Assembly: GCA_023475235.1 (NCBI GenBank)
Contig: JAMCWG010000116.1
Location: 1-64,000, forward strand
Source: Chloroflexota bacterium
GTDB taxonomy: Bacteria > Chloroflexota > UBA6077 > FW602-bin22 > JAMCWG01
Direction of reading: 5' to 3'
Length of the DNA stretch: 64,000 nt
Shown here: positions 27,494-37,438 of the stretch, piece by piece
Layout of the letters: the number at the start of each line of letters is the position of its first letter
How positions within the stretch are numbered: the stretch's first letter is position 1
Translations under genes and position numbers: made by a program
The notes under the pieces: model-generated
Database searches by the model: none
What the model was told of the DNA's origin: nothing
What the model saw: the letters and a program-made list of their open reading frames with translations, nothing else

Positions 27494-29125
27494 CTAGTAT
27501 CCCGTCGCCTCGCCGTCAGAGCGGGGGTCTACGCCGGCGTAGCGCACGCCGGTGACCGGGTCGACCTGGACCAGCATCACCGACCCGCCGCCGGCATAGG
27601 ATCCAACGACCTTCGTCCGATGCCCGAGCGCTTCCAGCCCGCCCACCACCCCGGCCGGGATGCGGTCCTCCAGTATTAGCTGGAATGGGTCATCGATGTT
27701 GATGGGATCGGTGCCGGGCGTGCTGATCCAGCGCGGTGCTTCGGCGGCCTCCTGGACGTTCATCCCGTAGTCGATGAGATTGCACAGTATCTGGGCGTTG
27801 ATCTGAGGCTGCCGGTCGCCGCCCGGCGTGCCGCCGACGATATACGGCAAACCGTTCCGAAGGACCATGTAGCAGTTGAGGGTGTGCATGGTCTTCTTGC
27901 CGGGGGCGATGATATTTGGATGCCCCTCCACCAGGCTGAAGCCGCGGCCGGCCCGGTTGTTCGGCAGTATGCCGGTATCGCCCACCATCTGGGCGCAGCC
28001 GAAGGCATTCGACAGGCTGTGGATAAAGGAGATGGCATTGCCCTCTCGGTCCACGACGCAGAAATAGGTGGTGTCGCCGTCGAGCTCGCCGGGTTGGCCC
28101 GCCGCCGGATCATTGTTGGCCTTGCGTGGGTCGATCTCGGAGCTCCGCCGGGCGGCGTACTTCTTGGAAAGCATCCCCTTGAGCGGAAACTTCACGAAGG
28201 CCGGGTCGCCGGCGTACCTGACGCGGTCGCTGAAGGCCAGCTTCTTGGCTTCCACCTGGGTATGAATGCTCTCCACGCTATTGAATCCCATCCCGGCAAG
28301 ACTGAAGCACTCGAGCAGGTTCATCATCTCCAAATGGATGAGCCCCTGGGAAGGAGGAGCTGTCTGGAGCACATCGTAACCGCGATAGGTGACGCACAGC
28401 GGCTCGTACACCTCGGTGCGGTGCTCGGCGAAGTCCTCCGTCGTGAACAGGCCGCCGTTGGCCTGCGAGAACTCGACGAACGCCCTGGCAATAGCACCTT
28501 TGTAAAAGATATCACGGCCGCCCTCGGCGATCATCCGCCAGCTACGGCCCATATCCTTCTGCACCAGGATATCGCCGGGCCGGAACGGCTCGCCGCCCGG
28601 CTTGAGGAGGACCTTCGTCGTGGTGGGGTAGCGGGCCAGAAGTGAAGCGTTCGCGATCATGCTCTCGCCCACGTGCTGGCTGACGGGGAAGCCGCTCTCG
28701 GCATACTCGATGGCCGGCTGGACCAGCTCAACCATCGAGCGCGTGCCGAACCGTTCTAGAATCGTGAAGTAGGCATCCACGCCGCCGGGCACCGACGGGG
28801 CGAGCATACCGTGGGGAGGCATCTTCTGGTAGCCGCGACTGCGGAAGTACTCGGGCGTGGCGCCCCGGGGAGCGACGCCGCTGCCGTTTATGCCGAAGAC
28901 CCGCCCGGTCCTGGCCTGATAATAGATGGCGAACACATCCCCGCCCAGCCCGCACATCATCGGCATTGTAACGGTGAGCACGGCAGCCGTGGCGATGGCC
29001 GCGTCGGCGGCGTTACCACCAGACATCAAAACGCGCAGGCCAGCCGCGGAGGCCAGTTGCTGGGCCGAGGCTACCACGCCGTTGGAGCACATAACCACGC
29101 TGCGGTGTTGGGTCGGTACAGACAC
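27494..29125 (-). CDS. Gamma-glutamyltransferase family protein
   Basis: GLRVLMSGGNAADAAIATAAVLTVTMPMMCGLGGD; DTTYFCVVDREGNAISFIHSLSNAFG; GGTPGGDRQPQ. Confidence 0.9.
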   Translation of the reverse strand: MSVPTQHRSVVMCSNGVVASAQQLASAAGLRVLMSGGNAADAAIATAAVLTVTMPMMCGLGGDVFAIYYQARTGRVFGINGSGVAPRGATPEYFRSRGYQKMPPHGMLAPSVPGGVDAYFTILERFGTRSMVELVQPAIEYAESGFPVSQHVGESMIANASLLARYPTTTKVLLKPGGEPFRPGDILVQKDMGRSWRMIAEGGRDIFYKGAIARAFVEFSQANGGLFTTEDFAEHRTEVYEPLCVTYRGYDVLQTAPPSQGLIHLEMMNLLECFSLAGMGFNSVESIHTQVEAKKLAFSDRVRYAGDPAFVKFPLKGMLSKKYAARRSSEIDPRKANNDPAAGQPGELDGDTTYFCVVDREGNAISFIHSLSNAFGCAQMVGDTGILPNNRAGRGFSLVEGHPNIIAPGKKTMHTLNCYMVLRNGLPYIVGGTPGGDRQPQINAQILCNLIDYGMNVQEAAEAPRWISTPGTDPINIDDPFQLILEDRIPAGVVGGLEALGHRTKVVGSYAGGGSVMLVQVDPVTGVRYAGVDPRSDGEATGY

Positions 29126-29254
29126 GATTCTCCTCCTCAGGAAAACGTTGTTGATTCGCTCCAGGCCTGAACCGGTCGCGTGGGGCATCTTCAGCTATGG
29201 CAGCAAGCCGATTGGTTTATGACAAAGCTTATGATAGAGCGACGATACCCGCGA

Positions 29255-29587
29255 TTATCCGGACGAGTCCCCCAGGGTCTCGCACAGCGCCTCGGTGACC
29301 ATTCGGTAGATCCGTGAAGGATCGTAGACGACGAAGCGCTGGCGCTGTGTCACGAGGTCTTCCCGGTCCTTGCTGCCCATCCATTTGTTAAGCGCTTCCT
29401 GGCTATCCCATAGTTGTAGCAATACGAATTCATTCCGATCAGTAACGTTCTGGGCCGCCATCTGCCAGATCATACCCCAGCGCCTGCGAACGGGCTCGGT
29501 CTCGTCAAGCCACTTGATGGCTTCCTGAGTCTTGCCCGGGAGAAAGCGTACCGGCCGGACGACCAGCACTCGTGGCATCTCTACCAT
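29255..29587 (-). CDS. Small ABM/dimeric alpha-beta barrel-like protein
   Basis: 110 aa; FLPGKTQEAIKWLDETEPVRRRWG...EFVLLQLWDSQEALNKWMGS. Confidence 0.4.
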   Translation of the reverse strand: MVEMPRVLVVRPVRFLPGKTQEAIKWLDETEPVRRRWGMIWQMAAQNVTDRNEFVLLQLWDSQEALNKWMGSKDREDLVTQRQRFVVYDPSRIYRMVTEALCETLGDSSG

Positions 29588-29715
29588 CTCCCTCCTCCTT
29601 CATGTTACCAGCTTCAGCCCTCCCCGCGAATCCGTGGGCATTATAACAGAAAGGCAGTTGCACGACGGTGTCGACGGAGCTATGCCTGAAATGCGACGAA
29701 CGACGAAACTTAACG

Positions 29716-29741
29716 TTAGGCCCGCGCACCCGCGGGCCTAA
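29716..29741. repeat. 11-bp hairpin ttaggcccgcg-cacc-cgcgggcctaa
   Basis: Direct reading, downstream of lon. Confidence 0.7.
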
Positions 29742-29787
29742 GGTACTGGCTCTCCGAAGCCAGGGGCCACCGCCTCAGCCTTCTCAG

Positions 29788-32301
29788 CTAGCCCGGCGTC
29801 TCGTCGGCCAGCGCTCGCTCGCTCTCGGCGGCAGCCTCCCTGGTGCGATCGCCGACGCCCGCCGCTACCGGTTCCTCCTTCGCGGCCCCCGGGGCCGGGA
29901 AGCTCCCCTCCGGCAGCGCCGCCCGCAGCGCCTCGTCAATGCTTTCTGCCAGTACGAACGTCATCTCCGAGCGTAGCGCCGGCGGCAGGTCGTCGAGATC
30001 GATCTCGTTCCGCTTGGGCAGAATGACGGTGCGGATGCCGGCCCGATGGGCCGCCAGCACTTTCTCCTTGATGCCGCCTACCGGCAGCACCCTCCCCCGA
30101 AGGGTGATCTCGCCTGTCATCGCTACCCCCTGGCGGACGGGCTTGCCCATCAGCAGCGAGGCCAGCGACACCGTCATCGCCACGCCCGCCGACGGGCCAT
30201 CCTTCGGCGTCGCGCCGGCGGGGACGTGGACATGGATGTCGCTGTTCTCGAAGAAGTTGGCGGGAATACCCAACTGCCGCACGTTCGAGCGAATGTAGGT
30301 GAGCGCCGCCTGGGCGGATTCGCGCATGACATCGCCCAGTTGCCCGGTGAGCAGCAGGCCCTTGCTCCCGGCCATCAGGCTGGCCTCGATGAAGATGATG
30401 TCGCCACCCACCGGCGTCCAGGCCAGACCCGTGGCTACACCGGGACGCTCGATGATCTCGGCAACCTCGCTGAAGTACGGTGGGCGGCCCAGGTACTTGG
30501 TCACCAGATCGGGAGTGACGACGATTGTCCCTTCTTGGCCTTCCGCCTTGTCTCTGGCCGCTTTGCGGCATATGCTGGCGATCTCCCGCTCCAGGTTGCG
30601 TACCCCGGCCTCGCGCGTATACTCGCGAATTATGCGTCTGAGGGCCTCCTCCTCGAAGCTGACCTCATCTTTGTTCAGCGCGTTCGCGGCGACCTGTTTG
30701 GAGACCAGATAGTTCTCGGCGATGCGAAGCTTCTCCTCCTCGGTATATCCCGGCAGGCTCAGGATTTCCATTCGGTCCCGCAGCGGCGCCGGTATCGGGT
30801 CGAGCAGGTTGGCCGTGGTAATAAACATCACATGCGACAGGTCGAAGGGAACATTCAAGTAATTGTCGCGGAAGTCCTTGTTCTGCTCCGGGTCCAGCAC
30901 CTCGAGGAGGGCCGACGTCGGATCACCCCGCCAGTCGGCGCCCACCTTGTCCACCTCGTCCAGCATGAACACCGGATCGGCCGACTCGGCGCGATGTATC
31001 GCCTGGACGATCCGGCCGGGCATCGCCCCGATGTAGGTGCGGCGATGGCCCCGTATCTCGGCCTCGTCCCGGATGCCCCCCAGCGACATGCGCACGAACT
31101 TGCGTCCCAACGCCCGGGCAATGGACTGGCCGAGGGATGTCTTTCCCACGCCGGGCGGCCCCACGAAGCAGAGGATGGGCTCGCGCGACAGCTCAGACTC
31201 GCTGGTCCGCTCCCGCTTCAGCTTCACCACCGCCAGGTATTCGAGGATGCGCTCCTTGACCTTTTCGAGATCGTAGTGGTCCTCATCCAGGATCCGCCGG
31301 GCCCGCGGCACATCGATGGCCCCCTCGGTATACTTCTTCCACGGCATACCGGTGAGCCAGTCCAGGTAAGTCTTGATGATGGAGTACTCGGGCGACGCCG
31401 GCTGCAGGCGTTCCAGTCGTCCCAGCTCGCGGCGCGCCTCTCGCTCCGCCTCTTCCGGCATATTGGCCTGCTCGATCTTCTCGCGCAGCATGTTTATCTC
31501 GGCGGCTTGCTCGTCGGCCTCGCCCAGCTCTCGCTGGATCGCCTTCATCTGCTGGCGGAGAAGGTATTCGCGCTGCGTCTTCTCCATCTCATTCTGGGCC
31601 TGGGTCTGAATCTTCTTGCCCAGCTCCAGGACTTCCAGCTCGCGGGTCAGGAACGTCACCAGGCGCTCCAGCTTCGTCCGCACGCTGTCCAGCTCCAGCA
31701 ACTCTTGCCGGAGGGACAGGTCCATTCGCAGGGCAGAGGCCAGGACATAGGCCAAATGCCGTGGATCGTCCACATTGATGACCAGCGTGGACAACTCTTC
31801 TGGCATATGCGGCACCAGGGCAGCCATCCGCTGGAAAAGACCCTGGGCGTTGCGCATGAGCGCCTCCACCTCTACGGTACTCTCCGCCTGCTCCCTCGAT
31901 ATCTCGATGCTGGCCCTGAGGTAGGGCTGCTCCTGGGTGTAACCGACTATGCGGATGCGCTCGAGTCCCTGGACGACGAGGCGGACTGTGCCGTCGGGCA
32001 CGCGCAGCATCTGGGCCACGCGCGCTACGGTGCCCATCGTGTACAACTGCCCGGGGCCCGGCAGGTCCACCCGGGGGTCCTGCGACGCCACCAAGCCGAC
32101 CAGCCGGTTGCTGGTGGCCACATCGTTGACCAGGAGGAGCGACCGTTCCTGTCCCACGAGTATCGGGTATACGGTCAAGGGGTAGACGACGGTGTCCTTC
32201 AGCGGCAGGATGGGCAGCTCGTTAGGGATGCTAGGCGGACCTTCGTTGACCTCTCCTGGAGGGGACAAGTTATTCTCAGCCAACTGGCGCTCCTGTATCA
32301 C
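29788..32301 (-). CDS. lon: ATP-dependent protease La
   Basis: LPILPLKDTVVYPLTVYPI; GPPGVGKTSLGQSIARALGRKFVRMSLGGIRDEAEIRGHRRTYIGAMPG; PKDGPSAGVAM; GTGA overlap with hsp20. Confidence 0.97.
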   Translation of the reverse strand: MIQERQLAENNLSPPGEVNEGPPSIPNELPILPLKDTVVYPLTVYPILVGQERSLLLVNDVATSNRLVGLVASQDPRVDLPGPGQLYTMGTVARVAQMLRVPDGTVRLVVQGLERIRIVGYTQEQPYLRASIEISREQAESTVEVEALMRNAQGLFQRMAALVPHMPEELSTLVINVDDPRHLAYVLASALRMDLSLRQELLELDSVRTKLERLVTFLTRELEVLELGKKIQTQAQNEMEKTQREYLLRQQMKAIQRELGEADEQAAEINMLREKIEQANMPEEAEREARRELGRLERLQPASPEYSIIKTYLDWLTGMPWKKYTEGAIDVPRARRILDEDHYDLEKVKERILEYLAVVKLKRERTSESELSREPILCFVGPPGVGKTSLGQSIARALGRKFVRMSLGGIRDEAEIRGHRRTYIGAMPGRIVQAIHRAESADPVFMLDEVDKVGADWRGDPTSALLEVLDPEQNKDFRDNYLNVPFDLSHVMFITTANLLDPIPAPLRDRMEILSLPGYTEEEKLRIAENYLVSKQVAANALNKDEVSFEEEALRRIIREYTREAGVRNLEREIASICRKAARDKAEGQEGTIVVTPDLVTKYLGRPPYFSEVAEIIERPGVATGLAWTPVGGDIIFIEASLMAGSKGLLLTGQLGDVMRESAQAALTYIRSNVRQLGIPANFFENSDIHVHVPAGATPKDGPSAGVAMTVSLASLLMGKPVRQGVAMTGEITLRGRVLPVGGIKEKVLAAHRAGIRTVILPKRNEIDLDDLPPALRSEMTFVLAESIDEALRAALPEGSFPAPGAAKEEPVAAGVGDRTREAAAESERALADETPG

Positions 32302-32759
32302 CCATTGGGGAGGGAAATCGACACGCGAGTCGGCCGCGGAGTTTCTTCCGCCACCTTGGGCAGCGTGATAGAGATCATGCCGTTCTGGTAGCTGGCCTCC
32401 ACCCGCTCGGCGTCTATGGCTACGGGTATTGGGACTTCGGCACGGAACTCCCCGTACCAGATATCCATCTTATGAATGACGGTTCGAGGTGGTGTATCCT
32501 CCTCATCCCGCTTGCCCGACACGACCAGGCAATCTGGATACAGCAATACCTCGATCTTGTCTTCAGCCGTGCCTGCTACTTCAATCTTCACGACCAGGTC
32601 AGAGGCCGTTTCGTAGACATCCGTACGGGGGCTACAGACGCCGCGTGGGGTACGAGGTAACGCGCTGCACACATCCCACCATGCATTCATCATCTGTTCC
32701 ACACCGCGTTCCATCCCTACCACGGCCCTCAGAGGACTATAAATGAACCGCACTCGCAT
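32298..32759 (-). CDS. Hsp20/alpha-crystallin small heat shock protein
   Basis: PRTDVYETASDLVVKIEVAGTAEDKIEVLLYPDCLVVSGKR...GEFRAEVPIPVAID. Confidence 0.9.
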   Translation of the reverse strand: MRVRFIYSPLRAVVGMERGVEQMMNAWWDVCSALPRTPRGVCSPRTDVYETASDLVVKIEVAGTAEDKIEVLLYPDCLVVSGKRDEEDTPPRTVIHKMDIWYGEFRAEVPIPVAIDAERVEASYQNGMISITLPKVAEETPRPTRVSISLPNG

Positions 32760-32899
32760 TTGCTGCACCCCTTGTGAAGCTACCTGATCACCCGCCGCTC
32801 GGCACAAGCACTATCCATCGCCAGTGCCGAACGAATCGCCGCTCTTTTCCCCTCTGTCTTCTTAGAATCATAACACGAGGTGTGACTGCCGACAAGTTC

Positions 32900-33982
32900 A
32901 GGTGCTGACGTTCAGACCTGAGATGGGACAGGGGGCAAGACGATCTGCTTGAAATACTGCCACGCCTTGAGCACGACCTGCCTTATGGCCTTATGCGCCA
33001 ACTTCAGCTTGTGCTTCAGGAGCACGAAAAGACCAGAATAGCGGGCCCAATTTTTTTCCCCCGCCGTAAGCCGCATCCCGCAGTTGCTCACCCACCAATA
33101 CCCCGATGGCGTAGGCTATGAGCAGCAGCGCTACCATCTTCTCCATATTCTCTCGGCTCTTGTTCATCACCTTGTCCAGTCCCAGTAGGTCCTTCGTATC
33201 CTTGAAGCTTTCCTCGATCTTCATTCGAGCTCGGTAAGTCTCCAGCGCCGCTTCACATTCCAGGCTGGTGATTAACCACAAAGGCTCGCTCAAGCCCGGC
33301 TTCCAGTATCCCACCAGGTTTACCTTTACTTTGCCTCGGTAGTACACACCTTTGTGATACACGGTCTGGCCCGGCGATATGGTAAGGCTTATCGGCTTCT
33401 TTTCCTCATCCAGAATGCTCACCCCGTTGCTGGTATTCAACCGGATGACGAAGTTGATGCTCTCAACCACCAGGTCCTCCAACAATCCCTCGTAGCTGAA
33501 CTCTCGGTCCAGCACCAGTGGCTTGTCCCCGATCATCTCCCGCAGCTTGGCAAATGCACGATTGTGCTCCTGATTGCGGCTAGTTGCCTCTTTGGCAATA
33601 GTCCGAGAGGAGTAGCTAATGAAATGAAACGGAACCACCCTACCTCGATAAGGAGTGCCCAACAGCAGGAGCCAGAAGCCCCGCGTCTTGCCGTCTTTCA
33701 GCCTGCCCACATAGGCCGTCCTCTTGGCTTGGGGACGGGCGATCTCGGTAGGATCAGCCAGAATGTAGGGCGCTTGCTCCCAGTAGAGGCGCAGGAGGGC
33801 CAAGAATGCCTTTCATTATCGCCGAGCCCTTGCGCACCTCATCGGAACGACCAAAGAGCTGATCAGCGAACTTCTCAATATCCGAGAGCCTGAGATCTTT
33901 TGCCACGGTATACCCCTTCCTAGGATTATCTATCCAGGATACACCAACTTCCGTCTCAACTCACGTCTGAACGTCAGCAGGT
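32900..33982 (-). mobile_element. Degraded IS4-type insertion sequence (transposase with 5' deletion/frameshift and a 3' frameshift at an A7 tract)
   Basis: TIR cores tgctgacgttcaga 32903-32916 and tctgaacgtcagca 33966-33979; ORF 32991-33803 has GDKPLVLDREFSYEGLLEDL and YRARMKIEESFKDTKDLLGLDKVM. N-terminal fragment VAKDLRLSDIEKFADQLFGRSDEVRKGSAIMKGIL lies just upstream in another frame; C-terminal NWARYSGLFVLLKHKLKLAHKAIRQVVLKAWQYFKQIVLPP lies beyond the A7 tract. Confidence 0.85.
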
Positions 33983-33990
33983 GGTGACGG

Positions 33991-34347
33991 TTGCGGTTGC
34001 AGACCGTGTGTCCGAGTTGGAAGAGACGTGTTGTTGAAAGTATTTGCAGGCGACTTGAAAAAGCCCAGCGAGTTTCCGAGCACCACGAGGAGTTTGAGGC
34101 TGCCGTGTGCGAGGCTTTCTCCTTCCTCGGCGTTGACGCTGAGCACATCGGTGGCGCCGGCGATACCGATGTGCTGTTGAAGACGCAAGATGCACTCGTC
34201 TTCCTTGGAAGCCGAGCTGTGGGCATCCTCCAGGAAGTGCCCGGAAGCGGCGAGGCCTGCTGTCTCGCTATGAGCCCCGAAACCGCCAGACGTCGCCTCT
34301 CGGCCCTGGCCGAAGCGTTTGGCAGTACTACCGAATTCGTCGAATAA
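33991..34347 (+). pseudogene. Truncated protein with a possible PD-(D/E)XK restriction-endonuclease-like half
   Basis: EHHEEFEAAVCEAFSFLGVDAEHIGGAGDTDVLL; immediately abuts the IS4-type remnant. Confidence 0.4.
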
Positions 34348-34415
34348 CTCCTATAATGCTAATACCGTAACCCCACGCGCGGCAACGGCCGCCGCATCTC
34401 AATTCACAGGAGAGG

Positions 34416-35105
34416 ATGAAGATGGACCTGGACAAGATCCGTAACCTCGTCGAATTTGACACCCCGACCGTATCCAACGGCATCGGCCTCCTCAACTTCC
34501 GCGATCCCACCGTGGGCTACACCGGACCCGACGTCCGCTGCCTGATGCCGGACATGGGCGTCCGCGTCGGCGTAGCGGTCACCTGCCGAATGGACACTAC
34601 TACGGCAGGCACCGAGACGGTGGGCAGCCTGTTCAACGACTGGCTGCGCCTCATCTACGAGGCGTCGAAGGGCGAAGACGGCAAGCCGATGCCCGTATTC
34701 GCCGTGATGGAAGCAGTTGGCCCGCGGCCACGCCACGTCGTCACCATCGGCGACGGCATGGGCACGCGGATGCGAATTGCCGGCGCCGCCGCCTTTATCA
34801 GCAACGGCAGCGTTCGCGATATCGAGGGCCTGCGCGGCGTCCCTATGCCGTGCTGGGCCGCCGGGCTCACCCCGATGCACGGCCGGCTGCGCTGGCTGGA
34901 TGTGGGCAGCCCAGTGGTCATCGACGGCATGACGGTGCGGACCGGCGACTACATCCACGCCGACATCAACGGCTCGGTCCTCATACCCAAGGAGATCGCC
35001 GACCAGGCGTACGACAAGGCGATGGAGGTGCGGAACAACGAGGCCGCGGGCTTCGCCAGGATGCACAGCATGACCATCGAGCAGTACTTCGCGTCGCTGA
35101 AGTAG
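34416..35105 (+). CDS. RraA-family protein (RraA-like aldolase/demethylmenaquinone methyltransferase-like)
   Basis: LVEFDTPTVSNGI...; VSNGSVRDIEGLRG; DYIHADINGSVLIPKEIADQ. Confidence 0.85.
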   Translation: MKMDLDKIRNLVEFDTPTVSNGIGLLNFRDPTVGYTGPDVRCLMPDMGVRVGVAVTCRMDTTTAGTETVGSLFNDWLRLIYEASKGEDGKPMPVFAVMEAVGPRPRHVVTIGDGMGTRMRIAGAAAFISNGSVRDIEGLRGVPMPCWAAGLTPMHGRLRWLDVGSPVVIDGMTVRTGDYIHADINGSVLIPKEIADQAYDKAMEVRNNEAAGFARMHSMTIEQYFASLK

Positions 35106-35114
35106 GCATTCAGG

Positions 35115-35152
35115 GAATCCCTGCGCAGATCCTGGAACCTGCGCAGGGATTC
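35115..35152. repeat. 14-bp hairpin gaatccctgcgcag...ctgcgcagggattc
   Basis: Arms 35115-35128 and 35139-35152; shares ggaacctgcgca with 20793-20825. Confidence 0.75.
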
Positions 35153-35196
35153 TCCAGACGACGGCCCTACAGCTTGATGTGGGGGATCAATCGGCG

Positions 35197-36372
35197 ATGG
35201 CCGCGGAACATAGGTCAATCATCCACGTCGACCTCGACGCCTTCTTTTGCTCGGTCGAGGAGCTGCTCGACCCGAGCATTCGCGGCCGGCCCATCATCGT
35301 GGGGGCTGACCCGCGCGGCCGCGGCGTGGTTGCGGCTGCCTCCTACGCCGCGCGGCGCTACGGCGTGCACTCGGCGATGCCCATTGGCCACGCGGCGCGC
35401 CTCTGTCCCCACGCCGTCTTCCTGCGCCCCCGCCACGATATTTACGGACAGTATTCCCGCAGAGTGATGGCCCTGCTGGGCGAGTACACTCCCCTGCTGG
35501 AGCAGATCTCTGTCGACGAAGCGTTCCTGGATGTCACGGGCAGCCGCGAGCTCTTCGGCCCCGCCGAGGACATCGGCCGCGCTATCCAGCGACGAGTGCA
35601 GGACGAGATAGGGTTGCCCTGCACGGTGGGCATCGCCACCAACAAGCTGGTGGCCAAGGTGGCCTCCGACTCCGGCAAGCCCCACGGCTTGGTGGTCGTG
35701 GGGCCCGGACGGGAGGCGACGTTCCTCGCCCCTCTGGGAGTTGAGAAGCTATGGGGAGTGGGGCCCGTGACGGCCCAGCGGCTGCGCGCGCAGGGCGTGC
35801 GCACCATCGCGGACCTGGCAGCCATACCGGCAGAGAGGTTGCGTGCCCAGTTCGGCAAAATGGGCGGGTACCTGCACCTCCGGGCCAACGGCGTCGACGA
35901 GGGGCCGGTCGAGCCCGCCCGGCAGCGCAAGTCGATATCCCAGGACCACACCTTCGAGCGGGACACTGGCGATTCGGAGCGCGTCGAGGCCAAGCTGCTG
36001 GAGCTGAGCGAGGGGGTGGCGGCACTGCTGCGGCGCAATGAATGGCGCGCCCGCACCGTCACTCTGCGCCTGCGATACACCGACTTCACCACCATTACCC
36101 GCAGCCAGACGCTGGCCCAGCCCACGGCCCTGGCCGAAGCCATCTACGGCACGGGGGTGCAGCTCCTGCGCCGCCAGTGGCGCGGCCAGCCGCCCCTCCG
36201 GCTGATCGGGATCGGCGCCAGCAATCTGGTGCCCGATGCCGAGGTGCAGCCCACCCTCTTCGACCTGGCCGATGAGAAGCGGGAGGGGCTGGCCCGGACC
36301 GTGGACCAGCTTCGGGAGCGCTTCGGCGACGCGGCCCTGCGCCGTGCCAGGACGATAAAGCGGGAGGAGTAG
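35197..36372 (+). CDS. dinB: DNA polymerase IV (Y family)
   Basis: IIHVDLDAFFCSVEELLDPSIRGRPIIVG; YTPLLEQISVDEAFLDVTG; ATNKLVAKVASDSGKPHG. Confidence 0.95.
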   Translation: MAAEHRSIIHVDLDAFFCSVEELLDPSIRGRPIIVGADPRGRGVVAAASYAARRYGVHSAMPIGHAARLCPHAVFLRPRHDIYGQYSRRVMALLGEYTPLLEQISVDEAFLDVTGSRELFGPAEDIGRAIQRRVQDEIGLPCTVGIATNKLVAKVASDSGKPHGLVVVGPGREATFLAPLGVEKLWGVGPVTAQRLRAQGVRTIADLAAIPAERLRAQFGKMGGYLHLRANGVDEGPVEPARQRKSISQDHTFERDTGDSERVEAKLLELSEGVAALLRRNEWRARTVTLRLRYTDFTTITRSQTLAQPTALAEAIYGTGVQLLRRQWRGQPPLRLIGIGASNLVPDAEVQPTLFDLADEKREGLARTVDQLRERFGDAALRRARTIKREE

Positions 36373-36502
36373 GACCAGGCGTGCTCAGTCTCCAATGGCC
36401 TTCAGGCCCAGTGCCTGCATCTGTTGATGCTGGCAGCAATTTGCGGCCAGGTCCGTGGGCCGCAGGGGTAGGGGCCGACCCGCGTGTCGGCCCGAACGAT
36501 GG

Positions 36503-37438
36503 CTACAGTCCCAGCACCCTCTTCGCGTTGCCGGACAGTATGGCGTCGATTTCCCACTCGCTGAACTTCACGCCGGGCGGCGCCGCGAAGGGTAGCTCCT
36601 GAATGGCCTTGATGAAGGTCGTGTTCAGCACCAGCGCCTCGAACTCGGGCGCGTCGGAGCCGAAGATCACCGCCTCGATGCCGCACCAATCGATGACCTC
36701 GCGCAGGAGGATGCAGAAGCGCGCGTAGTCGCGGGCGGCGAAGAACTGCCACATCGCCAGATCGCCGAACAGGTTGTGGCGGAACTGGGCCAGCCCGGCC
36801 CAATCGGCCCACCAGTTGCGGCCCATATGGGCAGCCACCACCTTCAGCTCCGGGAAGTCCAGGCAGACATCGTCCAGCAGGTTGGGGTGGACGAACTTGG
36901 ACTGCCGCGGCGGAGGCAGGGGCCCGGTGTGAGTGAGCAGCGGTATCTTCAGCTCCTGGGCCGCACTCAGCATAGCGTAAGCCTCCGGGCTGTTGGGATA
37001 GAAGCCATGGTCGGGATGCCACTTCAGGCCGCGCATTCCATATTCTTCGATGCAGCGGCGCAGAAGGCCTGGCGCGTCCTTGCGGCGGGGGTCCACCCCG
37101 GCGAAGGCAATGAGGCGGTCGGGATGCTGCCCGACCCAGTCGGCGCAGGTCTTGTTGGCGGCCAGCACGGCCGCTTCGTCGGGGAACTCCGCCCAGCGGT
37201 CCATCGCCACGACCACCGTGATGTCGATGTTGGCCTCGTCCATCCGGCTGAGCAGCCTGCTGCCATCGGGATCGGGAGCATTTAGCACGCGGAGCCGCTC
37301 CATAATCTCCTGCGCCGTCAGAGGCAGGCCGTTGCGACCGCCGGCCCCGTAGTTGCTGGCCATCGTCCGTGCCCGCTCGGCGAGATCGCCCTCGGTCATC
37401 GGCTTGTGGGGAAAGTGGTAGTGAAAGTCGATTATCAC
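36503..37438 (-). CDS. Amidohydrolase_2 family protein
   Basis: IIDFHYHFP metal-binding start; GLKWHPDHGFYPN; IFGSDAP; GTG start after ggaggag. Confidence 0.8.
   Translation of the reverse strand: MIIDFHYHFPHKPMTEGDLAERARTMASNYGAGGRNGLPLTAQEIMERLRVLNAPDPDGSRLLSRMDEANIDITVVVAMDRWAEFPDEAAVLAANKTCADWVGQHPDRLIAFAGVDPRRKDAPGLLRRCIEEYGMRGLKWHPDHGFYPNSPEAYAMLSAAQELKIPLLTHTGPLPPPRQSKFVHPNLLDDVCLDFPELKVVAAHMGRNWWADWAGLAQFRHNLFGDLAMWQFFAARDYARFCILLREVIDWCGIEAVIFGSDAPEFEALVLNTTFIKAIQELPFAAPPGVKFSEWEIDAILSGNAKRVLGL

Noticed and set aside
30046-32391. 781-aa plus-strand ORF antisense to lon
   Set aside because: Shadow ORF of a GC-rich conserved gene; no recognisable domain and Lon is unambiguous on the minus strand.
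32298-32880. CIRCE or similar heat-shock operator upstream of hsp20-lon
   Set aside because: Only a weak 7-bp inverted repeat (ctcggcac...gtgccgaa) was seen; it does not match TTAGCACTC-N9-GAGTGCTAA.
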